Shown one piece after another: positions 16,847 to 23,957 of a stretch of 64,000 nucleotides of DNA. The position numbers and the translations under genes are program-made. Under the pieces are notes generated by a model. The model was not told where the DNA came from. It saw only the letters and a list, made by a program, of their open reading frames with translations, and searched no databases. The stretch covers positions 50,484-114,483 of the forward strand of contig DAMALH010000008.1 in the NCBI GenBank assembly GCA_032000125.1. Direction: 5' to 3'. Origin of the DNA: Dryocola sp032000125 (GTDB lineage: Bacteria; Pseudomonadota; Gammaproteobacteria; Enterobacterales; Enterobacteriaceae). The first letter of the stretch is position 1. Each line of letters opens with the position of its first letter.

Positions 16847-17525
16847 CGTGATCCTGCATCCTGGGTTCTGATATGAAAACTGAATTTATCTCTTACTTTT
16901 CCAGTGGTTACTGGAATTTTTTCACAGTCTTCATGTTATCAATAAGTTAATATTGTACCTTTATGCCAGAGCCACCGGATGAGTGAAAGCGACTTAATTT
17001 CACGACAACATGAGGCTTATTCATGATGTGGGGTAATGCTGGAAGAAGCACCCTTGCATAAGCCCCTGGCCCAACGGGTGGTAGAGATGCCTGCATCTTT
17101 TTTGAACCGGTGCAGCCCTGTCCCTGACCATTGATGTTCGGAAAAACCTGGGTGCCGTCAATGGATTTCAGCGAAAGCGCGATGGCCTGCCTGACCATAT
17201 CGCTATAAGAAAAGCGTTATACCGAAAGGGGTGGTAAGGGGTATGAAATGCTAACCACTCGCCAGAACCAAGTGCTGCAACCGCGATGCGAAGGGCGTGA
17301 CGCTTTACTCAGATTTGAATGTTTGTTTTGTGGCAAGTGCGGATGTTGCCACTCCAACCTTAGTCACATTTAACAATAACTACGACAGAAGATTAAATGA
17401 CTAAGTTTTTCCCTTTTTACGCCTCAGCTAATGAAAGCCTTCCTTCATTAGCTGAGAAGCTGAAAAATGTTTTGCCTTACCACTTTTGGAAGACTAAACG
17501 ACAGTTTATTTAAGTATGACCAGTT
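16847..17525. other. Intergenic stretch between mesX and the SDR gene, with possible gene debris
   Basis: It contains the mesX promoter region with a perfect inverted repeat (TTCCAGT-GGTT-ACTGGAA, 16899-16916). An open minus-strand frame at 16947-17216 encodes a protein-like C-terminus (FSYSDMVRQAIALSLKS, then FPNINGQGQGCTGSKK). Its upstream part is missing. It may be the 3' remnant of a deleted gene; no family was recognised. The remainder shows nothing recognisable. Confidence 0.4.
16899..16916. promoter_or_regulatory. Inverted repeat upstream of mesXD (possible operator)
   Basis: Perfect 7-bp arms TTCCAGT/ACTGGAA with a GGTT spacer lie about 55 bp before the mesX start. They are placed where an operator for a dimeric regulator would act. 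It does not match a MetJ box (AGACGTCT), which would be the expected methionine control. Confidence 0.35.
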
Positions 17526-18335
17526 TTAAATTCCTGGCCACATTCCGCCATCGACTCTCAAATTTGAACCCGTGATGTATCCTGCCCGGGGGCTGACAAG
17601 GAACGAGACAGCATCGGCTATTTCTTCAAGCGTTCCAACGCGACCTGCAGGGACCTGCGCGTACCTCGGAAGCACTGCGTGTTCAATTTCTTCCCAGGGC
17701 GTCACAGAGGTAAATCCTACGCTTTCCCCCGTCTGACGGAACGCTTCTTCAAGACGCGCACTGTGAATCGTGCCCGGAGAAACTGTATTCACAGTTATGC
17801 CCTGACCTGCAACTGCTTTCGACAGGGACGAGGACATAGCGATGAGCGCAGCTTTAGCCGCCGAATAATCTGGACGCTTTTCCGGCGCCATCAGACCCGC
17901 AAGACTCGAAATATTAATAACTCTTCCCCAGCGTTTCGAGCGCATGCCGGGAAGGAAAAGATTGATGACGCGTAGGGCCGAGAGGACATTTTTATCAAAC
18001 CCATCGGTCCAGGTTTCTACACGCGTTGAAGTCCAGTCCTCCGTTGGTCCCGAACCGCCGGCATTGTTTACCACTATATCCACAACCTCAGTAAATGCCC
18101 TTACCTCTTCACTCATAAGCTTAACGTCGTTATTAACCGTTAAATCACCGCCAACAAAATATGCTTTACCTCCATCGCGGACAATATCATTAGCGACGTT
18201 TTCGGCTCTGGCCTTATCACGACCGTGTATGATGACAGTGGCTCCTTCATATGCAAGTCCTCTTGCAATCGCCTCACCGATACCCTTGCTGCTGCCTGTG
18301 ATTAGTGCGATTTTACCTCTGAGCTGTAGGTCCAC
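17526..18335 (-). CDS. SDR-family oxidoreductase
   Basis: The protein is about 269 residues from a GTG at 18335, preceded by GGAG; an ATG at 18377 would add 14 residues. Classical short-chain dehydrogenase motifs are present: TGSSKGIG (nucleotide binding), NNAGGSGP, catalytic Ser in ISSLAG and YSAAK, SPGTIHS, and the C-terminal ITGSNLRVDGGMWPGI. The substrate cannot be predicted. It is divergent from an HxlR regulator whose start region is adjacent, so it is probably that regulator's target. Confidence 0.88.
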   Translation of the reverse strand: MDLQLRGKIALITGSSKGIGEAIARGLAYEGATVIIHGRDKARAENVANDIVRDGGKAYFVGGDLTVNNDVKLMSEEVRAFTEVVDIVVNNAGGSGPTEDWTSTRVETWTDGFDKNVLSALRVINLFLPGMRSKRWGRVINISSLAGLMAPEKRPDYSAAKAALIAMSSSLSKAVAGQGITVNTVSPGTIHSARLEEAFRQTGESVGFTSVTPWEEIEHAVLPRYAQVPAGRVGTLEEIADAVSFLVSPRAGYITGSNLRVDGGMWPGI

Positions 18336-18381
18336 ATTTCCATCTCCGTAATCTATGAAGAGCCTATTGGAAGACATACCG

Positions 18382-18759
18382 ATGAATGATTCAATTACGC
18401 ACCAAAAAGTGCCTGTCAGTAATGAAGTGAATGAACAATGCCTTGGACCTGAGGGTTCCGCTGCTTATGTGTCAAGGGTATTGAAGTTGATTTCAGGAAG
18501 GTGGACTCTCCCAATCATTTTCAGACTCTATGCACAACCGACCATGCGTCACTCCCAATTCCTGAGGAGTTTGCCTGATATTTCTCACAAAGTGCTGACC
18601 CAGCATTTAAGAAAGCTTGAAAGCGATGGGCTTATCTTGAGGAAAGACTTCTTAGAGCAACCGCCACGGGTTGAATATGAATTGAGCGCGTCCGGAAGAG
18701 CACTGGTACCGGTAATGACCGCAATGAGAGATTACGCGAGACATCATCCTAAGGAGTAA
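18382..18759 (+). CDS. HxlR-family winged-helix regulator
   Basis: The protein is 125 residues from ATG 18382, which has ggaag upstream; another ATG at 18355 lacks a ribosome binding site. The HxlR/DUF24 fold is indicated by LISGRWTLPIIFRL, MRHSQFLRSLPDISHKVLTQHLRKLESDGLI and YELSASGRAL. A cysteine before the domain (NEQCLGPEG) resembles the redox- or electrophile-sensing Cys of relatives such as HypR and YodB. It likely controls the divergent SDR gene in response to reactive carbonyls or quinones (inference). Confidence 0.88.
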   Translation: MNDSITHQKVPVSNEVNEQCLGPEGSAAYVSRVLKLISGRWTLPIIFRLYAQPTMRHSQFLRSLPDISHKVLTQHLRKLESDGLILRKDFLEQPPRVEYELSASGRALVPVMTAMRDYARHHPKE

Positions 18760-18920
18760 GCAATCTCCTTGATGCACAAATGATATTTCCACGCGACAGA
18801 ATCACATGCCAAACGCTGAAACAATATTTCAAAGATAATGGGTTCTCCTTCTATTAACACATGGTGTAACCAATTTTCCATGACTGACACGAGGACATTT
18901 GCAAACTTCCGCTATTCGCC

Positions 18921-18944
18921 GTCCGCTCCGTGCCAGTAGCGGAC
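18921..18944. repeat. Island motif GTCCGCT...AGCGGAC, copy 1
   Basis: A 24-bp palindrome with 7-bp arms lies in the 222-bp gap between the HxlR and HNH genes. Related full or half copies lie near 20008, 22389, 23083, 26161, 26245, 28100 and 28690, all between genes of the accessory island. Confidence 0.55.
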
Positions 18945-18981
18945 GTTGCTCACCTATAAGTATCCCAGCAAAACGAAACAC

Positions 18982-19815
18982 TCATCTTTGCAATCTTTTT
19001 ATGTTTATATAAAGTTCCTCAATCAGCTCTTCCGAATTTTGGCTGTAATGCAATGCCCGATGGCAATTCGGGCATAGTGCAACACAATTGCTTATGGTGT
19101 CAGCACCAGATAAAGAAAGCGGTATCACATGATGCACTTCGAGATATGGGGTATCGCCATTTATTAAGAACGGTGCGTTTTCACCACACCTTTCACAAAC
19201 ACCCTTACTCTTTTGCAATACCCAAGCTTTAACAGCAGGATCCCGAATATAGACCTTCTGAACTCTTTCTAATGTTCTAGGTGTTTTATATCCCTCGGGC
19301 TCGCTTAAAGGAATTTTTATTAGCTTATTGACCCTTTTACTTAGAACACTTTCATCATCAGTAGGCTCGAAAAGCACTGATGTATCTCCGTATATGATAG
19401 GTTTCCAAAATTCAGCACTATTGACACCAGGGACATTTATCATTACTCGCTTGGTTCTGTTCCCTGATGGTGCATCTTTTTTACCAGTACTGCTGAAATG
19501 AGTCTGATACCTACACATTTCTTGGCGAATATCGGAAGGGTGGTTTCCCACTAAAGAAAAATACTCATCAGGATGTATTTTTCTTTCAGCTATAGATCGT
19601 ATATGTCTTCTGATTGGTGATGAGGCCAAATACACAACGACTTTGTCTACCCCGGAATCAATAAGTCGTTCAATGATATAATCGAGGGCAACATTATAAT
19701 CTTTGTTTCTATGCGCTGGTCCCCAGGACTCAAGTATCAGGCCATATACCCCATCTTCTTCACCTATTAGGCACTCAGCGTTCAGTTCCATACCATTGTT
19801 ATCAAGAACTTGCAT
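18982..19815 (-). CDS. HNH endonuclease with unrecognised N-terminal domain
   Basis: The protein is 277 residues. The C-terminal third is an HNH nuclease of the zinc-ribbon type: CERCG (C207, C210), LEVHHVIPLS (H228-H229), N243 and CPNCHRALH (C248, C251). Residues 1-200 form a domain not recognised by eye, starting MELNAECLIGEEDGVYG and including IRRHIRSIAER. The layout resembles type IV restriction or other DNA-targeting defence nucleases, where an N-terminal domain recognises the substrate. It is a lone gene at the edge of the AT-rich island. Defence role is inference. Confidence 0.8.
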   Translation of the reverse strand: MQVLDNNGMELNAECLIGEEDGVYGLILESWGPAHRNKDYNVALDYIIERLIDSGVDKVVVYLASSPIRRHIRSIAERKIHPDEYFSLVGNHPSDIRQEMCRYQTHFSSTGKKDAPSGNRTKRVMINVPGVNSAEFWKPIIYGDTSVLFEPTDDESVLSKRVNKLIKIPLSEPEGYKTPRTLERVQKVYIRDPAVKAWVLQKSKGVCERCGENAPFLINGDTPYLEVHHVIPLSLSGADTISNCVALCPNCHRALHYSQNSEELIEELYINIKRLQR

Positions 19816-20224
19816 TGGTTTTATCTTTTGTGAGTATTTTCAATAAAATATCCTTCATCTATATGAATATGCAACATTTTAATAAAAATTATGTTCACCT
19901 CATACACTATGAGCCAGCCCTGAAATCCTGACTCAGCCATGTTGTCTCTATTCCAAACATAACGTCCGTCCCTAACTCACAACGGACCTTCAGATCAGTT
20001 AACTTCTCCGCTTCGTGCCCGAAGCGGATGTTACTTTCTTCATGGTATGTTAGTTTGCAGGGAGCAGGTCACACTGATTATGGGAAAAAATCAAAGCCCT
20101 TAAGTTAAATTAAGCCATCAAAGATTTGAGATCAAAAAGAATATCCAGCAACATAGACAATCAAGTTTTACACTCGTTATTGATGAGATGATTTCACGTA
20201 AAGAAATAATGTCAGGGCAGCCCA
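19816..20224. other. Intergenic stretch between the HNH and YaaW-like genes
   Basis: It contains divergent promoter space and one copy of the island palindrome (CCGCTTC gtgccc GAAGCGG, about 20008-20027), preceded by another half-like copy (aacgtccgt) near 19970. No convincing small gene was found. Confidence 0.4.
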
Positions 20225-20854
20225 ATGAAAGTTCCAATTGAATGTGACGAAGGTATTCTCAGCCTTTTACTCGCAACCGAGAAAACTCATATTGATTATC
20301 TGGTTGATGTTTTGACGGATAGCAGTCGAGGGAGGTTAGCACTCTCTTCATCGGTTAAGGACTTGTTACTTATGGAAAAAGCTGGAACGGACCCTTATTC
20401 CGAACAGATACTTCGCCATTTACTTCACGAGTTTCAGACCTATGGTGGTCACAGCATCGCAAACATGTTCCGCAAAGCACCGTTACCTTATAAAACAATA
20501 CTCCGGGATGTACATACAAAACTCAGAGGTGTGGGGACTGAAAGCAAAACGGATCTCAAGCTTGAACAAGAAGTTGTGACCGGGTTATTTGGCAGCGAAT
20601 GGAAAGATATGCCGGAGCATACAAGATTGGATCGCAGCACGGAGATGAACGTTGTCAGTGGTCTATTTAACCTGGGAAAAAGAGTGGAACCGCAGGAGAC
20701 GGCTCGCAATTTTGGCGCGAAGATTTTCAGCAATGTCGCCAGCATTGCGCAAACATATGCGAATCTATCGCCAATCCTGAGCATCGGTGAAGCTTATCGT
20801 GTAACGATCCCTTTTGTCGCTCAGTTGGCATATATAAAAATGCTTACTGCGTAA
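20225..20854 (+). CDS. YaaW-like (UPF0174) protein
   Basis: The 209-residue protein resembles E. coli YaaW. The central block (ILRHLLHEFQTYGGHSIANM, then YKTILRDVHTKLRG) and the C-terminal block (AYRVTIPFVAQLAYIKML) align in order with YaaW. Here the glycine-rich hydrophobic stretch of YaaW before the last block is shorter. The family function is unknown. The next gene starts 41 bp downstream on the same strand and is probably cotranscribed. The ribosome binding site is weak. Confidence 0.7.
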   Translation: MKVPIECDEGILSLLLATEKTHIDYLVDVLTDSSRGRLALSSSVKDLLLMEKAGTDPYSEQILRHLLHEFQTYGGHSIANMFRKAPLPYKTILRDVHTKLRGVGTESKTDLKLEQEVVTGLFGSEWKDMPEHTRLDRSTEMNVVSGLFNLGKRVEPQETARNFGAKIFSNVASIAQTYANLSPILSIGEAYRVTIPFVAQLAYIKMLTA

Positions 20855-20895
20855 TAAAGAAATCTCTCAAGTAGTCAAACTCAGACAGGTTTATT

Positions 20896-22026
20896 ATGAC
20901 AACCAATAGTGATAGTGCATTATTACTCGTCGATGATGATAACTTCCCCGTATTGACGGCGCGGCCGATCCCCACAATTGACAGCTTACCTGAGAATACT
21001 CTGCGTCTTGATGAGAAGGGCATCTCGCAGTTTAATCAAATACTTAGCCTCATCCCGCAGGCAAGTTCCACGATAGCTGCACATTCCAAACATATTGTGC
21101 ATTGTAATATAGCGTTCGATCGCCTGATGGTTCGTAAAGATGGTACTGGCAGCCTGGGCATGACGCGGAATGCCGCAAACGGACAAATCACCGAGCATGT
21201 CAGTTTGAATCCAGCGGAAAAACTCAAAAGTGTTGTTAATACCGGGCTTCTGCTTAATCTTGCTTCCACCATCGTCGCGCAAAAACACCTTGCCGACATC
21301 AATGAAAAGCTCGAGAAAATCGTTGAGGTCGTGAATAAAATCCATGCTTTTCAGCAGGATGAACGTTCAACGAAAATTGCTGCTTTTCATCAAATGCTTT
21401 GCCAGACAGGCACAACCCTTGCCAAAGGAGACGCCGTCAGCGAATTTACACTGCATACATTGTCCAACAGCAAACAGGAAATTCATGGTATTGCGCTGCA
21501 TTTGAAAAAAAATATCGAAACGAGTGCCGCGAAGTTAGACAGTTTTGACAGCACAAGTCTATTTGGCTCCAACGATATCCGTGATGACTTAAAAGAGATT
21601 ATCGACGAACAGTCTCGTCTGTTTAAAGAGTATATTTTCAGTATGCAGTGCCTGATGATGGCAAATCTCATACTTTATTATCAAGACGACCTCCGTCAGG
21701 AATTTAAAGATGAAGCGGAGCGGCTTATGAAAGAGATTGCTGCAGCTGGCGGTGTTCAAGATATCTGGAAACAATCGCAGCAGAAAATCACGTTTCAGCT
21801 AAGTCGTATGAGACCGCTTTTTGAAAGGGCGGTGAGCACTGAGGCCAATGCGCGTCATGTTGAGATCCATGCAAGAAAATCCGGAGATGCATTAATGTCC
21901 GGGACAGCCTTACTCGCGTCACTGAATCAACGGCTTGAACCAATGGCAGTTGGTGCATTGCTGGAGATCGAAAATGGGAAAGTTGTGAGCGGTGTACTGG
22001 TTGATGACGGGCTGTCTGATGCATAA
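20896..22026 (+). CDS. Unknown partner of the YaaW-like protein
   Basis: The protein is 376 residues. No family recognised. Residues about 108-150 contain a hydrophobic segment (VVNTGLLLNLASTIVAQKHL) followed by a helical heptad-like stretch (INEKLEKIVEVVNKIHAF). The C-terminal half is predominantly helical with charged repeats. It has no signal peptide. The ribosome binding site is acagg. It follows the YaaW-like gene in an apparent two-gene operon in a defence-like island. It could be a membrane-associated or pore-forming partner, but nothing in the sequence proves this. Confidence 0.7.
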   Translation: MTTNSDSALLLVDDDNFPVLTARPIPTIDSLPENTLRLDEKGISQFNQILSLIPQASSTIAAHSKHIVHCNIAFDRLMVRKDGTGSLGMTRNAANGQITEHVSLNPAEKLKSVVNTGLLLNLASTIVAQKHLADINEKLEKIVEVVNKIHAFQQDERSTKIAAFHQMLCQTGTTLAKGDAVSEFTLHTLSNSKQEIHGIALHLKKNIETSAAKLDSFDSTSLFGSNDIRDDLKEIIDEQSRLFKEYIFSMQCLMMANLILYYQDDLRQEFKDEAERLMKEIAAAGGVQDIWKQSQQKITFQLSRMRPLFERAVSTEANARHVEIHARKSGDALMSGTALLASLNQRLEPMAVGALLEIENGKVVSGVLVDDGLSDA

Positions 22027-22419
22027 ACCATCAGGTCATTGTATTGAAAGCCGGTAGCAGAAATGCCTCCGGCTTGTTTATTGCATCTGTAAAAGGGAAT
22101 CCGCGGGCTGAGGGCCTTATGCAATAAATGTAATTAAAAATAATTAGTTAATTGTGTGTTGACCGGAGTGAGTGTGAAAATCGAGTCAGCTACACCATGC
22201 AGGTTGAGATTTCGGACATGCAAGTCACGTCTCAGGCAATGAATGGCCTCCGGGCAGACAGGTGCTGCCCTGTCTGCCCGCATTACCCTAGCATTTAATT
22301 TAGCTTCAAATAGTGAAGTTTCCTGTTGACCTGCACCCCGTCGCTTAAGATACCTCAATGTCGGGGATGTAGTTGTTTGCGCTGAGAACTTCCGCTTCTC
22401 GCTCATAAGGGGCAACCAT
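22027..22419. other. Intergenic stretch before recombinase 1, with a strong hairpin
   Basis: After the preceding stop codon there is a possible terminator (AGCCGG ... CCGGCT, about 22048-22075). A perfect 12-bp stem (CGGGCAGACAGG, its complement, loop tgctgc) lies at 22251-22280 with no T-run on either side. The stretch ends with the leader shared with the second recombinase (ttctcgctcataagg). No gene recognised. Confidence 0.5.
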
Positions 22420-22452
22420 ACTCAAATCTCCCATATTGCAGGAGATTTGAGT
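22420..22452 (+). promoter_or_regulatory. Start-abutting hairpin that contains the ribosome binding site of recombinase 1
   Basis: ACTCAAATCTCC (22420-22431) is a perfect complement of GGAGATTTGAGT (22441-22452), which ends at the base before the ATG at 22453. The GGAG Shine-Dalgarno is therefore in the 3' arm of a 12-bp stem with a 9-nt loop. As RNA this should hide the ribosome binding site. As DNA it could be an operator for the recombinase. Confidence 0.7.
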
Positions 22453-23055
22453 ATGAACACGTCACCGTGGAACAAAGACCGTATCATCGGCCAAAAAAAA
22501 CCACTTCAGATATCTCATATCTGGGGGATCCGAATCCGGCTTGAACTGGAAGGTAAAACGCGCGATTTAGCTCTGTTCAATATGGCCCTGGACAGTAAGC
22601 TTCGAGGCTGTGATCTGGTCAAACTCAAAGTATCGGATGTGGCATATGGTAGTTCGGTTTCAAGCAGAGCAACGGTGTTGCAACAGAAAACCGGTAGCCC
22701 TGTGCAATTCGAGATAACCAAAGGGACAAGAGAAGCTGTTGCTGCATTGATAAAGCTTAGCAATTTGCACAGTAAAGACTTCTTGTTTCGGTCTCGGGTC
22801 GGAACTAACCAGCACATTTCAACCCGGCAATACAACCGAATCTTTCATGGGTGGGTAGAAAAGCTTGGTCTCGAAGATTCGCTTTACAGCACACATTCCA
22901 TGAGAAGAACAAAACCTTACCTGATCTACAAGAAAACCAAGAATCTCCGGGTGATCCAACTTCTGTTGGGTCATAAGAAACTGGAAAGCACAGTCCGTTA
23001 TCTGGGCATTGAAGTCGATGATGCGTTAGAGATCTCTGAATCGATTGAAGTCTAA
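22453..23055 (+). CDS. Small tyrosine recombinase (copy 1)
   Basis: The 200-residue tyrosine recombinase has the catalytic domain only; the usual N-terminal core-binding domain is essentially absent. Catalytic residues can be placed: R51 (KLRGCDL), K79 (QQKTG), H148 and R151 (HSMRR), H174 (LLGHKK), and Y183 (VRYLG). It is about 85% identical by eye to the gene at 26308. The ATG at 22453 has GGAG 8 nt upstream; an in-frame TTG at 22447 is less likely. It probably acts on short sites within this island. Confidence 0.93.
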   Translation: MNTSPWNKDRIIGQKKPLQISHIWGIRIRLELEGKTRDLALFNMALDSKLRGCDLVKLKVSDVAYGSSVSSRATVLQQKTGSPVQFEITKGTREAVAALIKLSNLHSKDFLFRSRVGTNQHISTRQYNRIFHGWVEKLGLEDSLYSTHSMRRTKPYLIYKKTKNLRVIQLLLGHKKLESTVRYLGIEVDDALEISESIEV

Positions 23056-23061
23056 GGTTGT

Positions 23062-23083
23062 CAGGGCTGCAACAGCAGCCCTG
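23062..23083 (+). terminator. Hairpin after recombinase 1
   Basis: CAGGGCTGC/GCAGCCCTG with an AACA loop lies 6 nt after the stop codon. An equivalent hairpin follows recombinase 2, so it is part of the duplicated unit. No clear T-run follows. Confidence 0.6.
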
Positions 23084-23091
23084 TGCCAATA

Positions 23092-23202
23092 GCGGAAATT
23101 GATGACCAGTTTAAGTACCTCATCGGTGTGAATGAAAATGGATATTATCTGGCTGTCGCTGAACGTGATCATTTCATAGAAATCCCGCTGCATTCAGGTT
23201 AG
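23092..23202 (+). pseudogene. 3' remnant of an unidentified gene
   Basis: A frame without a start codon encodes a protein-like C-terminus containing FKYLIGVNENGYYLAVAERD. It ends at TAG 23200-23202 after residues HFIEIPLHSG. Base composition is like the core genome, unlike the very AT-rich genes that follow. It begins at a half-copy of the island motif (AGCGGAA), which suggests the gene was cut there when the recombinase unit arrived. Confidence 0.45.
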
Positions 23203-23318
23203 AGGAAAATTCTACTTACGCCTGCATTGTTTTTTCGGGGGGGTACCCCTGCACCAGAAAATTAAAAAATATAGCTAATTCAATCGGTGAAAGGATAATG
23301 CCCCTCCCTCTGTATTTT

Positions 23319-23957
23319 CTAACAATTAATAAACTTACAATCGGTTTTTATGTTCAGCAAGTCTAAAAAATCTTCCTCTGATATTTTTCGTCTCAATCCA
23401 ATTTTAAAAGTAGAATTGCTGCCATAAAATAAGTCGTAGTGATGCAAGGGATGTATGTCTTTTTTACCATGTTTTTCATAGTTAATCCTATCATAGTCAT
23501 ACCTTAAATATCCATCTTCCATCATGAGTAACTCTCTCAAAAAACTCCAATAATTGTCATTACAACTATCCTCTTGATATAAGGATATTTTCTCAATAAA
23601 TTCCAAGCTGCAGCCACTATAAAAACTCGGCTCATTTATTAATGATATAACCTCAGATGTAATTCGATTATCAACTTCCATCTCGTTTCTAAATTTGAAT
23701 GAGTAGCCTTCATTTTTCTTAATGTAAAATGGGAACATAATTGAGAAGTATTTATCAGACTTCACAAAAAATATTCTACTCATTTTATCAATTCTAACTA
23801 TAATCTTACCCTTAGCGTTACTTTCTTTGATTGTCGGATTGATAAGCATATACTTAATACTATTCATCAATAGTTCTATTATCTGGATTTTATTTTTAAT
23901 TGGCTTAAAAAATCTATCCATATAAGATTCATCTATATCAAATGTGTACTCAATCAT
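23319..23957 (-). CDS. Unknown protein overlapping the helicase gene (cassette gene 2)
   Basis: The 212-residue acidic, AT-rich gene product is of unrecognised family. Visible features: an N-terminal FDIDESYMDRFFKPIKNKIQ, and a C-terminal block HPLHHYDLFYG followed by TFKIGLRRKISEEDFLDLL that looks like a conserved motif with paired histidines. Its ATG overlaps the stop of the helicase gene (ATGA), so the two are translationally coupled. It is likely the specific partner of the helicase in a two-gene defence or mobile-cargo system (inference). Confidence 0.75.
   Translation of the reverse strand: MIEYTFDIDESYMDRFFKPIKNKIQIIELLMNSIKYMLINPTIKESNAKGKIIVRIDKMSRIFFVKSDKYFSIMFPFYIKKNEGYSFKFRNEMEVDNRITSEVISLINEPSFYSGCSLEFIEKISLYQEDSCNDNYWSFLRELLMMEDGYLRYDYDRINYEKHGKKDIHPLHHYDLFYGSNSTFKIGLRRKISEEDFLDLLNIKTDCKFINC

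Noticed and set aside
16847..16960. MetJ boxes upstream of mesXD
   Set aside because: No convincing tandem AGACGTCT-like sites; only an unrelated inverted repeat.
22134..22415. 93-codon minus-strand frame before recombinase 1
   Set aside because: It spans a strong hairpin and the recombinase leader and has no recognisable domain.
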